A stretch of DNA of 43,676 nucleotides. It comes from an uncultured Treponema sp. GTDB taxonomy: Bacteria > Spirochaetota > Spirochaetia > Treponematales > Treponemataceae. Both the position numbers and the translations under genes were made by a program. Below, in pieces: positions 31,058-39,166 of this stretch (its first letter is position 1; the number at the start of each line of letters is the position of its first letter). The DNA lies in NCBI GenBank assembly GCA_937915735.1, contig CALGGS010000094.1, positions 1 through 43,676 of the forward strand, given 5' to 3'. Under the pieces are notes generated by a model. It worked only from the letters and a program-made list of their open reading frames with translations, had not been told where the DNA came from and did no database searches.

Positions 31058-33502
31058 ATGAAAGCGAAATTTTTGAGACTGTTTTCGATTTTAGCCGTGT
31101 GCGGACTTTTCTTTGGTTTTTCGGCTTGTCAGGCGGAAGGTGGGGATGAAGAGTCATCTTCTAAGAAAACCGAAGAAACAAAGACCGATGAAACTAAAAC
31201 AGATGATACACAAACTGGCAAATACAAAATTACTTATATGCTTAGCTATGAAAACACTGTTCCTTCAACCTCAACATACAAGACAATTTACTTTGACGAG
31301 CCATACACCATCACAGAAGATGATCTTGTTATTCCTGAGCCAAAATCCTACATGACAGGTGAAGAATGGGTTTTTGATGGCTGGTGGAATCAGAGTTCTT
31401 TTATATCGACAAAACTTACTCTTGGTGAAACTATTGACACAAGTATAACATTGAGCGGATTTTGGCGAACGAGATATTCTCGTAATTTATCTTATTATTC
31501 ACAATATGATTCTGAACATTGTCCGGAAAATGCTACTGTAAAGGAAAACGAAGTTCTTACCGAAGAAAATCTCCCGGAGCTTTCATGCGAAGGGCATATT
31601 TTTAAAGGCTGGTGGACAACTATTTATTCAGACGGCGAGAGTAAGGAAATTCCTGTTACGCCAGGCTATCGAATTCCTATTTCAGGAAATGGGTACATCT
31701 ATCTCACTGCAAAATGGGATCAAACTGTATCTTTCTCCACAGAGTATGGAACTGCCCCCGAAGCGATTTCTGGATTTTATGGTTCATTTACACAACTTGC
31801 AGAAACTCTCTCTGCCGGTAACTACATTCTTACAGATGATGAAGGTGTGCGGGACTTCCTAGGTTGGAAGTATAATGGCAGGCTCCTTAACTTGGAAGCG
31901 GAAGAAAATTGGTCTTATTCCGGAAACTTAGAGGACGACATTACAGTAACTGCTCAGTGGCAGAAAAAGAAGTGTACGATTACTTTTGTAACGGAACACG
32001 GAACTGCCCCAGAGCCAGTTGTAGTTGATGGTGGAACTTCAATGGACAAAATATACGAAATTTATAACGATGAAAAATATAAACTGACTGCCGAAGGCTA
32101 TGATTTTTATGGATGGAGCTATAATTCTCCATCCATAAGATATAAGGGTGATTATGTAATTTGTGACGATATGCAGGTAAGTGCAGGTTGGTGGCCAAAA
32201 TCATATACTGTCACTTTTGAAGCAAATGGGCCGACTAAAGGGAAAAATTCAAGCACAGATACATATTACTATGATAGTCTTATTGGATGGGCAGACTCTT
32301 CATATAGTAGCAGTTTGCCTAAATATGATGATTGTGAACTCATTTCTTCTTCTATTTGTTCTGATGGAAATAGCGAAGTTTCGCTTTATGCAGTCTGGGT
32401 AAATGACTGTGCTGCGCAAATCTGGACAATGACAGCCAGCGGAACTATAAAGCCTGAATTTGACTTGACGCAAGCGATGCTTGATGAAATTGGTGATGCT
32501 CTGAGATATCTTTATGAAACGAGACCTGATATAAAAGTATCTTTAGATTTGTCTGCACAAACACAAATTACAAAGATAAGTTCTGCATTTTCTGGGTGTG
32601 CAAATCTTACAAGCATAAACTTTCCAGATTCCGTAACAGAGATAGATTCTTCTGCATTTAAGGGTTGTACAAGTCTTATTGATGTCTTGATTCCAAACGC
32701 TGTTAACAAAATTGGATGGGGAGCGTTTAGAAATTGTACAAGTCTTACAAGCATAAATATTCCAGATTCCGTAACAGAGATAGATTCTTATGCATTTTCT
32801 GGCTGTACAAGTCTTACAAGCATAAATATTCCAGATTCCGTAATGAAGATAGGTTCTTATGCATTTTTTGACTGTACAAGTCTTACAAGCATAAACATTC
32901 CAGATTCCGTAACAGAGATAGATACTTATGCATTTTATGGTTGTTCTTCGCTTGAAAGTATAACAATAGCTTCTCTTGGAAATAGATATTATTTTTATGA
33001 GATTTTTGGAAAAAATGAAGATGTACCAGTATCTTTAAAAAGCGTTATGGTTAATTCAGATAAAATACCCTGGTTTCGGGAGTGTTCTTCTATTGAGTCA
33101 ATTGTTATCAACGGAAATCCCGCAGAGATAGATCCTTATAAATTTTCTGGCTGTACAAGTCTTAAATGCATAAACATTCCAGATTCCGTAACAAAGATAG
33201 GTGAAGGTGCATTTTATGACTGTACAAGTCTTACAAGCATAAACATTCCAGCTTCCGTAACAGAGATAGATTCTTATGTATTTTATGGTTGTACAAATCT
33301 GAAAGAAAGCTATATAGAAATTTTGGATACACTAAGTCTTTGGCGAGTCGAAAAACAAATGATCTATTATTCACCAGAAGATCCTAATCATGGTATAACC
33401 AAAACAAATATTGGCAACCTCACTGCAAAGAACTTGCTTTACTATGTTGGTAAAGACTATTCGTCTGAGAATTTTGTCTACACCTTATATAAAAACAACT
33501 AA
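31058..33502 (+). CDS. BspA-like surface lipoprotein with flg_new-type and TpLRR repeats
   Basis: 814 residues. Lipoprotein signal (MKAKFLRLFSILAVCGLFFG, lipobox FSAC), then an acidic Lys/Thr linker. Four or five Listeria/Bacteroides-type (flg_new/InlB) beta repeats follow at about residues 45-460, marked by GWW/GWxY turns and TITFVTEHGT-like strands. From about 500 to 760 there are about eight 23-residue TpLRR/BspA repeats of the type CTSLTSINIPDSVTEIDSYA. The C-terminus has no anchor. Such proteins are displayed at the surface and bind host or partner cells. The ATG at 31058 follows GGGAGG. Two operator-like elements lie upstream. The repeats are nearly identical in DNA, suggesting recent duplication. 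Confidence 0.9.
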   Translation: MKAKFLRLFSILAVCGLFFGFSACQAEGGDEESSSKKTEETKTDETKTDDTQTGKYKITYMLSYENTVPSTSTYKTIYFDEPYTITEDDLVIPEPKSYMTGEEWVFDGWWNQSSFISTKLTLGETIDTSITLSGFWRTRYSRNLSYYSQYDSEHCPENATVKENEVLTEENLPELSCEGHIFKGWWTTIYSDGESKEIPVTPGYRIPISGNGYIYLTAKWDQTVSFSTEYGTAPEAISGFYGSFTQLAETLSAGNYILTDDEGVRDFLGWKYNGRLLNLEAEENWSYSGNLEDDITVTAQWQKKKCTITFVTEHGTAPEPVVVDGGTSMDKIYEIYNDEKYKLTAEGYDFYGWSYNSPSIRYKGDYVICDDMQVSAGWWPKSYTVTFEANGPTKGKNSSTDTYYYDSLIGWADSSYSSSLPKYDDCELISSSICSDGNSEVSLYAVWVNDCAAQIWTMTASGTIKPEFDLTQAMLDEIGDALRYLYETRPDIKVSLDLSAQTQITKISSAFSGCANLTSINFPDSVTEIDSSAFKGCTSLIDVLIPNAVNKIGWGAFRNCTSLTSINIPDSVTEIDSYAFSGCTSLTSINIPDSVMKIGSYAFFDCTSLTSINIPDSVTEIDTYAFYGCSSLESITIASLGNRYYFYEIFGKNEDVPVSLKSVMVNSDKIPWFRECSSIESIVINGNPAEIDPYKFSGCTSLKCINIPDSVTKIGEGAFYDCTSLTSINIPASVTEIDSYVFYGCTNLKESYIEILDTLSLWRVEKQMIYYSPEDPNHGITKTNIGNLTAKNLLYYVGKDYSSENFVYTLYKNN
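32590..33300 (+). repeat. 69-bp tandem repeats encoding TpLRR units
   Basis: Units of 69 bases (23 codons) such as GTACAAGTCTTACAAGCATA plus the following CCAGATTCCGTAACAGAGAT recur with few differences at about 32600-32945 and again at about 33130-33300, split by a divergent unit. Near-identity at the DNA level makes unit gain and loss by recombination likely. Confidence 0.85.
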
Positions 33503-33569
33503 GGGAAGAATTTTGACAAAATTTTGTTTGACTGTTATAAGATGTTGTAATATAGTTTTAAATATAAAA

Positions 33570-33608
33570 CATTATACTGTTGTAATTTTCATTTCTGCCA
33601 GTATAATG
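33570..33608. promoter_or_regulatory. Perfect dyad CATTATACTG-N19-CAGTATAATG with embedded promoter
   Basis: Arms 33570-33579 and 33599-33608 are perfect 10-bp inverted repeats. A promoter TTGTAA (33580-33585), 16 bases, TATAAT (33602-33607) lies between and over the arms, so a protein bound here would block it. The rest of 33503-33631 shows no gene. Confidence 0.75.
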
Positions 33609-33631
33609 CAAAAATTAGGAGGAATCTATTT

Positions 33632-34054
33632 ATGAAAAAAACTTTATACGCCTTGCAAGGAACTGCTGACTTGGGAAAAAGTGAGACCTTGAATATTCTT
33701 ATTGATTTGCTTACATCTGTGGCATATACATACACGATTGAAAAGTATAACGAATACACAAATGACCGAAAGGCTGTATTTAAAATCGGTGACAGCAAAA
33801 TTTGTGTGTATACAGCGGGTGATAATGAAGAAGAATCTAAAAAGGCGGTAGAATTTTTCAAAAAGAACAAGGCAAATCTTGCTTTTACTGCCTGTCACAA
33901 CACAAGCTCTACAAGTCGGGCTGTTTTGAAGGATTTTTCAAATGAAAATGGCTATGAATTCCTTATAGAACAGAAACAGGATGATTGGCAGGAAAGCAGA
34001 CTGATTGCGATGAAATTTTTTATCCAAATCATGCAAAATTGTAATAATCAGTAA
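33632..34054 (+). CDS. Small P-loop protein of unknown function
   Basis: 140 residues. The N-terminus has a Walker A pattern, GTADLGKS (residues 10-17, GxxxxGKS), followed by a helix, as in small P-loop NTPases that sense or switch. A possible Walker-B-like strand, ANLAFTACHN, lies near residue 85. I do not recognise the family. It has AGGAGG before the ATG and the promoter with the 10-bp dyad. It lies between the BspA-like lipoprotein gene and the second XRE regulator, and shares its operator type with the former. Confidence 0.6.
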   Translation: MKKTLYALQGTADLGKSETLNILIDLLTSVAYTYTIEKYNEYTNDRKAVFKIGDSKICVYTAGDNEEESKKAVEFFKKNKANLAFTACHNTSSTSRAVLKDFSNENGYEFLIEQKQDDWQESRLIAMKFFIQIMQNCNNQ

Positions 34055-34063
34055 TAAAAAACC

Positions 34064-34104
34064 GACAAGTGTCACTTTTTTCTGCTGCCGAATTGTGCGA
34101 TAAT
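34064..34104 (+). promoter_or_regulatory. Dyad GACAAGTGTC plus extended -10 TGCGATAAT (second copy)
   Basis: GACAAGTGTC at 34064-34073, exactly 25 bases before GATAAT at 34099-34104. Flanking bases also match copy one (CCGACAA before, CACTTTT after the dyad, TGTGCGATAATTTT). Confidence 0.65.
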
Positions 34105-34124
34105 TTTTGCACATGGAGCAGATT

Positions 34125-34919
34125 ATGGAATCATTAAGTATACATAAGAAAATTGCGGTTTTGCGGAAAATGCGCGGACTGAAACGCTCGCAGTTTGCCG
34201 AGATTCTTGGCGTGAGCGATGATGCGATTCGCACATGGGAAAAAGGCTCGCACACCCCAGATTCATTTCACCTTCTTGCCCTTGCAGATGCCCTAAATGT
34301 TTCCCTTGATGTATTCAGAGACGATGCTACGACTTTGGACTTGCCCCGTCCTGATTTTGGCAGTGCGGCGGCTGAATCCCCAAAAAATGAAGAAACTGCT
34401 TTTGATGGCGTTCCCCTTCGTTTTGGCAGCAGTGAGCCTGACTCAAAACAAAAAGAAATCCTTGATTTTTGCTCTGCTTACCTTGAGACTCTCGACGATT
34501 CATTTTTTATCAAAGGTGCAGGGCAGAATTCTGAATATGGAACCGGACGATATTTTTGGGAAAGACAGATTGATATGCTCCTGTTTATCGGTTTTGTACC
34601 TAGTTTTGAAAAAAATCATCCCGAATATGCTTTTTCAATCAGCGTGAACACGGAAAATCCTCTCGATGCCGAAGACCTTTCTGGATTCAATGCATTGCAA
34701 ATCAGAGAAAGCGAATATGAAAACTGGATTTATCTTCCTATAAAGTGCCCTTTGCGAAAAGACGGTGCCTTTTATCCCAAGAAACTTCGTGAAGCCTGTG
34801 ACAAGGCCCTGGTAGATGCAATGAAAATCGCCCGCAAGTCTCTGGAAAGGACAATGGAGCGGTTCATTTCACAAAAGGCTGCTGAGAATCAGACGAAATA
34901 CGGAAAATTCGCCCACTAG
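34125..34919 (+). CDS. XRE-family regulator with large C-terminal domain
   Basis: 264 residues from the ATG at 34125, six bases after GGAG; ATG 34113 is possible. Residues about 5-62 form a helix-turn-helix (LKRSQFAEILGVSDDAIRTW, then LLALADALNVSLDVF). After a Pro-rich linker, residues about 110-264 form a mixed alpha/beta domain (YFWERQIDMLLFIGFVP, ENWIYLPIKCPL) of unknown type, which may sense a ligand. Its promoter has the same dyad and spacing as the one before the BspA-like lipoprotein gene, so it may regulate itself and that gene. Confidence 0.8.
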   Translation: MESLSIHKKIAVLRKMRGLKRSQFAEILGVSDDAIRTWEKGSHTPDSFHLLALADALNVSLDVFRDDATTLDLPRPDFGSAAAESPKNEETAFDGVPLRFGSSEPDSKQKEILDFCSAYLETLDDSFFIKGAGQNSEYGTGRYFWERQIDMLLFIGFVPSFEKNHPEYAFSISVNTENPLDAEDLSGFNALQIRESEYENWIYLPIKCPLRKDGAFYPKKLREACDKALVDAMKIARKSLERTMERFISQKAAENQTKYGKFAH

Positions 34920-34928
34920 CCAGTAGTT

Positions 34929-36080
34929 TTACTTTAGCCCCGCCTTAATCTCCTCCAGAGCACGCAAATCGCTGATTGCATCTTCAAGCGGGGAGACAAG
35001 CTCGCTTTGACCGTCTAAAAAATCCACTGCGTTCTGGATCATGCCTGAAAAGTAGCCGGTCTTTTTGGGTAGCTTGAGTTTTTGTCTGGTGAGGGAGTAA
35101 AAGCCCGTGTAGAGTTTTGATTCCTTGCGAAGAAAGAGTTCTGCAAAGCCGTTTCCGATGCAGATTTTACCCAGTGTACCCAGGATTTCGATTCTGAATT
35201 CAAAGAATTTACTGCGGCCGCTCATTTTGATTGTGACTTCGGGGATTGTGCCGAAAGAAGTGACTACCGATTGGTAATGAGCGGAAAAATTTCGCACGAT
35301 TCCTTTTTCGTCCTTAAAAACGCCTGTGACGAGAGGATTTTTCAGGATTTGGCAAGGACTTTCTTTGCTTGAAGCTGAATCTGTCTTTTTGTCTGAAAAT
35401 TGCTGTTTTTCTTCCGAACGGTCGTTAGTTTTATCATCTTTGGCAAGATTCCCGCCCAGCAAAAACTGAATTATGTCCACCAAATGGGTTCCGTCGTGCA
35501 AAAGTGAGTAAGTTCCGTCTTTTTCGAACTCTTCGCCATAAATGCGGAGGCCTGAGTCCAGCTCTCCGATTACCGATTGTATGTCTCCAATTTGCCCTAT
35601 CATTTTAACTACCGAAAGATAGTCTTTTGCAAATCGCCGTTCGTGGTTTACCATTACGGGAACGCCGCACTCCTGAGCTTTGGCACGGATTTTTTCGGCT
35701 TCTTCTGAGTTGAGGGCGACCGGCTTTTCCAGAATCACCAGCTTGGGCTTATATTCAATGGCCCTGATACATTCTTCGAGATGGTTATCTTCGTTTACCG
35801 CCACAGTGATTATGTCGAGGCAGGTGACATTTTCGTAGAGTTCCTTACTTGTCGGAAAAACGAGAGAGAAATCTTTTTTGGAATGGTGTTTTTTTACGAA
35901 TTTCTGCCAGCGCGTAAGATTTTCTTCGTTGCTGTCGGCGGCGGCAATCAGATTGATTCGCTTGTTGCCTAAAAGTGCCATTGTGTGGCTTGCGGGCTGC
36001 TCCCTTTTTTTGTCAAATCCCAGCGTGAATCCGATTCTGCCTGTGCCGACGATGGCGGCGATGTAACGATTTTGTCTCAT
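34929..36080 (-). CDS. Gfo/Idh/MocA-family NAD(P)-dependent oxidoreductase
   Basis: 383 residues. The N-terminal Rossmann domain has IVGTGRIG (about 10-17), a ribose-binding AAADSNEEN and the family motif VILEKPVALN (EKP, about residue 133), followed by NHERRFAKDY. The C-terminal alpha/beta domain has HDGTHLVDIIQFLLGG with a catalytic His candidate. An insertion of about 40 Lys/Ser/Asp-rich residues (about 210-250) is unusual for the family. Members oxidise or reduce sugars and inositols. The substrate is not evident. A TATAAT box lies six bases before the ATG. Confidence 0.85.
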   Translation of the reverse strand: MRQNRYIAAIVGTGRIGFTLGFDKKREQPASHTMALLGNKRINLIAAADSNEENLTRWQKFVKKHHSKKDFSLVFPTSKELYENVTCLDIITVAVNEDNHLEECIRAIEYKPKLVILEKPVALNSEEAEKIRAKAQECGVPVMVNHERRFAKDYLSVVKMIGQIGDIQSVIGELDSGLRIYGEEFEKDGTYSLLHDGTHLVDIIQFLLGGNLAKDDKTNDRSEEKQQFSDKKTDSASSKESPCQILKNPLVTGVFKDEKGIVRNFSAHYQSVVTSFGTIPEVTIKMSGRSKFFEFRIEILGTLGKICIGNGFAELFLRKESKLYTGFYSLTRQKLKLPKKTGYFSGMIQNAVDFLDGQSELVSPLEDAISDLRALEEIKAGLK

Positions 36081-36086
36081 GCTTAA

Positions 36087-36092
36087 ATTATA
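36087..36092 (-). promoter_or_regulatory. -10 box six bases before the oxidoreductase gene
   Basis: TATAAT on the minus strand, gap six bases to the ATG at 36080, no ribosome site. Confidence 0.55.
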
Positions 36093-36129
36093 TTAGATGA
36101 AAGGGCAATGTGCTACTCTTTTTGACTTA

Positions 36130-36467
36130 TGCAAAGCAATTTAAAAGGGAGAGGATGCTTGCGTGCGTTAGGGATAGTAGCCACGCCGAAGGCGGCCACC
36201 GCAGGGAGCTTGCGACCGAGGAGGCTGGAGCGTCAGCGGAATGGCGGATAGCCCGACCTGTAGTGATGGGATTCCCGCGTCCTGGCGCGGGAAGGACAGA
36301 ACGAAAGGTAACGCCCAAACGAAAATAGCGGACGACCTGGAAGCGATTAAACTGTGACGGCGATGTGGCGATAATCATAGAATGGAGAGATGATTCCTAC
36401 AACTGTAGGAAAACCCGCCCGATGTCGGGGAACGGCCAGGCGATGTGGGGCGGGAGATTTTTTTTTT
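36130..36467 (+). other. GC-rich structured intergenic element ending in a T-run (repeat or ncRNA candidate)
   Basis: This 340-base gene-free stretch is far richer in G and C than its surroundings. It holds hairpins TTCCCGCG/CGCGGGAA (36272-36293, six-base loop) and TTCCTAC/GTAGGAA (36394-36411, four-base loop). It ends with CCCGCCC (36414-36420) pairing with GGGCGGG (36448-36454) followed by ten T (36458-36467), a terminator layout. The phrase GGATAGCCCGACC near 36246-36258 recalls intergenic repeats in other bacteria. It does not match RNase P RNA, tmRNA, SRP RNA or 6S RNA as far as I can tell. Confidence 0.45.
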
Positions 36468-36487
36468 GAAGAAAGAGAATGTGAGAA

Positions 36488-37063
36488 ATGAAAAAAGACA
36501 AACTTATGGAAATTCCGAAAGAAAAACCAGAACCTAGCAAAAAATCTATCGTTGTTATTTTTGTCTTTCTTGCACTTGTCGTGATTTCATGCTTGATTAC
36601 AGAAAACCTAAGACTAAGACGAATCTTAGTCGCTTGTCTCGCTTTCGTTGCCATTGTTATAGCACTCATTGACTTTTTATGGGATTTTCTTCCGACAAAG
36701 GCACGGAAAGAGCGTGTTGTGTCAGAAATACAAGGTGTGTATTACTGGCTGCAGAATTACGGCTATCAGTTTGAAAACAGTTTTTACTTAAACCATAATA
36801 TACAAGTTGAATATAGTGCCGAAAATCTTCCATCAGTGAGCATTTTTTGGAACAATAAGGAAAAGAGCATAGCACTATGCCTGTTTGGAAAAGAACTTGA
36901 CGAACAAAGTGCTGAATGGTTAAACATTCGTTACATCGGTAGAGAATGGTATGGCATTGATTGGCAGTCAGATGAATTTTGTGAATTAACTTTTGAGCAG
37001 TACTGTGAGAAGGTATTTTCTGCACTTGGAATAAAAAGGTGTGATGAAAGCGATGAGCGTTAG
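36488..37063 (+). CDS. Membrane protein of unknown function
   Basis: 191 residues with two adjacent membrane helices (about 20-38 and 46-66) and a soluble C-terminal domain (about 75-185), probably cytoplasmic, with WLQNYGYQFENSFY and SIFWNNKEKSIALCLFG. I do not recognise the family. The start has only a weak GAGAA ribosome site. It follows the GC-rich element and may be read from a promoter within or before it. Confidence 0.6.
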   Translation: MKKDKLMEIPKEKPEPSKKSIVVIFVFLALVVISCLITENLRLRRILVACLAFVAIVIALIDFLWDFLPTKARKERVVSEIQGVYYWLQNYGYQFENSFYLNHNIQVEYSAENLPSVSIFWNNKEKSIALCLFGKELDEQSAEWLNIRYIGREWYGIDWQSDEFCELTFEQYCEKVFSALGIKRCDESDER

Positions 37064-37222
37064 GAATTGTAGGGGCGCGAAGCGTTCCGAACGAAGTGAA
37101 TACGGCGACTTTGCTGGTTAAGTGAAATTTCACTGAAAAATCCTGTCAATAAAGCGGAATTTAATGCAAATTTCGCAAAAAAGTGGTATACTGTGCGTAG
37201 ATTTTATGAAACGGAGGCGTTT

Positions 37223-37492
37223 ATGCTTGCGGTAAAAGGATATATCGACGGAAACACAGTTGTCGCCCTTGATGACGGCTTGCGGGATTTCAGCGGAAGC
37301 GAGATTTTAATCCGCCTTGTAGACAATCCCAACGCCAAAACAACGCTTGCATCGGGAAGCGAGCGGCGGAATGCCCTCAAAGCGATTCAAGGAGTGCTAA
37401 AAGGTAGCCGTCCGATGACCGTCGCCGAAATCCGCGAGGAACGGCTGAAGGAACGGTACAGTTTATGCAAATATGGAAAATCAAGCAAGTAA
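37223..37492 (+). CDS. Antitoxin-like small protein (orphan)
   Basis: 89 residues from the ATG at 37223, which follows CGGAGGC; an in-frame ATG further up at 37193-37207 has no ribosome site. The N-terminal MLAVKGYIDGNTVVALDD resembles the short beta-hairpin domain of antitoxins that pair with PIN toxins, and the C-terminal MTVAEIREERLKERY is a typical toxin-wrapping helix. No toxin gene follows; the next frame is a truncated BRO-N-like fragment. TATACT at 37187-37192 is a probable -10. Confidence 0.6.
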   Translation: MLAVKGYIDGNTVVALDDGLRDFSGSEILIRLVDNPNAKTTLASGSERRNALKAIQGVLKGSRPMTVAEIREERLKERYSLCKYGKSSK

Positions 37493-37631
37493 ACCTTTTA
37501 AACGCAGGGCAATCCGCACGGTATGGAACGAGCAGGAAGAGGAATGGTATTTTTCTGTCGTTGATGTTGTGGGGGTGCTGACGGAAAGTGAAAATCTCTA
37601 TCCTTACCAGTCTGTATCTGTTATATTTTGA
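37473..37631 (+). pseudogene. BRO-N / antirepressor-like N-terminal fragment
   Basis: 52 residues starting inside the antitoxin-like gene in another frame. The segment RRAIRTVWNEQEEEWYFSVV followed by DVVGVLTES is the start of a BRO-N domain, where a YWxxLK-type segment would follow. It breaks off at YPYQSVSVIF and a TGA at 37629. The end overlaps the -10 box of the next gene. It is most likely the stump of a deleted phage-type gene. Confidence 0.6.
37622..37627 (+). promoter_or_regulatory. -10 box six bases before the helical-repeat protein gene
   Basis: TATATT at 37622-37627, ATG at 37634, no ribosome site; it lies within the end of the BRO-N fragment. Confidence 0.5.
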
Positions 37632-37633
37632 AT

Positions 37634-39022
37634 ATGAATATTGCAAATCTTATTTCTGATGTTCCCAAAGACGAACTTGTGGATTTTCTTTGTGAGCTTG
37701 CTGAAAAAAATGAATCTGTCGCTTCAATGCTTGTCGCCCGCTTTGCAAATATCGACGGCAAGGCTGAGCTTTCTGGTATAAAAACAGAGGTGAATCAGAT
37801 TATCCGTGGAAACGGTGACCGCCATGGCTTCATCAGCTATCACGCTTCCTACCGCTTTGAAAAAGAAATGTACTCGTATATGCAGAATATTTTTCCGTCG
37901 CTCATTTCTGCGGGAAAGAACTGGACTGCTTTTGAAGCCCTGTGTTTCATCTTCTTAAAACTATCTGAGCCGATTGATATTGATGATTCCAACGGAACAA
38001 TCGGTAATATTTCCTGCGACATTATGAACTTTTGGGAACAAACGATAAATTCCATGACGGACGCTGAGCGAAAAAAAGCCCGTTCATGGTTCGAGAAAAA
38101 TATGCACAATGAAAAAATCATTGACTATATGCAGGAATATCTTTTTGACGCATATATAGATTTTTTCACTGATGAGGAATCGCTTCATGCTCAGATAAAG
38201 TTTATTGACTTCTTTTTGGAAGACACTGACGGCGACTCTGCCCGCGACATTTTTTCAGTCCGATATGAATGTGAACGCTATGCAGAGGCCCGGATTCACT
38301 GCATGGAGAAGCTGAATCTTCCCGAAAGCGAAATTCTCTCTTTTACAGAAAAGTATCTTGAATTCGATAATATTTGCTATCTCGCGGTAGAAAAATGCCT
38401 TGCCTCTAAGGATTATGAAAAGGCGGAAAAGCTCCTTGATAATCTGATTCTTGCAAATCAAAACCTGCCGGGAATCGTTCACAAGGCAAAAGAAAAATTG
38501 CTTGAAATCTATAAGTCTACAGAAAATAAAGAAAAAATTGCTCAAACCCTTCGCTGGCTTTTGCTAAACGAGAGACGTTTTGAAATCGACTTGTATAATG
38601 AATATAAATCACATTTTTCCAAAAAAGACTGGTCTGAGGAAGTAGAAAAACTGATTTCAGAAAAAGAGAATTCGGAATTTGCCGAAGCGATTTTCGTTGA
38701 AGAAAAAATATATGACCGTCTGTTCTTGTCAGTGAAAAAATCCCACGAGCGTTGGAAAAGTTTTTATAAACTGGAAGAGTACAGAGAGATTTTGTCTAAG
38801 AACTATGCAAGAGAACTTGTGCAAATGTTCAAAGAAAGTCTTGAAAGCAGTGTGAAGCAAGCAAGTTCCCGCCCCCAGTACGCAGAACTTGCGGAGCATT
38901 TAGAAAACCTTGCAAAAATTCCTGGTGGAAAAGAAGTCGCCGTATCAGTCCGCGAAGAATGGCTTCTTGCTTACAAAAACCGCCCGGCGATGAAGGATGA
39001 GCTGAGCAGGGCGAGATTGTAA
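37634..39022 (+). CDS. Alpha-solenoid protein resembling the C-terminal part of SWIM-zinc-finger proteins
   Basis: 462 residues, predicted almost wholly helical, from the ATG at 37634. The N-terminal KDELVDFLCELAEKNESVAS and the C-terminal YAELAEHLENLAKIPGG with NRPAMKDELSRARL match the helical region that follows the SWIM zinc finger in bacterial SWIM proteins. No zinc-finger cysteines are present, so it is either a SWIM-less relative or a separated C-terminal half. Function is unknown; such helical repeats usually bind proteins. The promoter comes from the truncated fragment in front. Confidence 0.6.
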   Translation: MNIANLISDVPKDELVDFLCELAEKNESVASMLVARFANIDGKAELSGIKTEVNQIIRGNGDRHGFISYHASYRFEKEMYSYMQNIFPSLISAGKNWTAFEALCFIFLKLSEPIDIDDSNGTIGNISCDIMNFWEQTINSMTDAERKKARSWFEKNMHNEKIIDYMQEYLFDAYIDFFTDEESLHAQIKFIDFFLEDTDGDSARDIFSVRYECERYAEARIHCMEKLNLPESEILSFTEKYLEFDNICYLAVEKCLASKDYEKAEKLLDNLILANQNLPGIVHKAKEKLLEIYKSTENKEKIAQTLRWLLLNERRFEIDLYNEYKSHFSKKDWSEEVEKLISEKENSEFAEAIFVEEKIYDRLFLSVKKSHERWKSFYKLEEYREILSKNYARELVQMFKESLESSVKQASSRPQYAELAEHLENLAKIPGGKEVAVSVREEWLLAYKNRPAMKDELSRARL

Positions 39023-39154
39023 ATGGAGATATAAGTATACTTTCAACAAACGATTATTATGCCTGCACCTGCTCGAACATTTTTCTTTGCCAGGAAAGAC
39101 AGTTCTTGGCGGCGAGATGTCACCTTATCTATATAAGTTTTTCCCAAAATGCGC

Positions 39155-39160
39155 TATACT
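39155..39160 (+). promoter_or_regulatory. -10 box six bases before the ArsC/Spx-like gene
   Basis: TATACT at 39155-39160, ATG at 39167. This decides the start over the ATG at 39149, which lies before the box. Confidence 0.55.
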
Positions 39161-39166
39161 TTCCCT

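Noticed and set aside
36127..36378. 83-residue minus-strand frame and overlapping plus-strand frame in the GC-rich element
   Set aside because: Composition follows hairpins rather than codons, there is no ribosome site, and the region looks like structured DNA/RNA.
36130..36467. RNase P RNA, tmRNA or SRP RNA
   Set aside because: The hallmark conserved segments of these RNAs (for example the GAGGAAAGTCC core of RNase P RNA) are absent.
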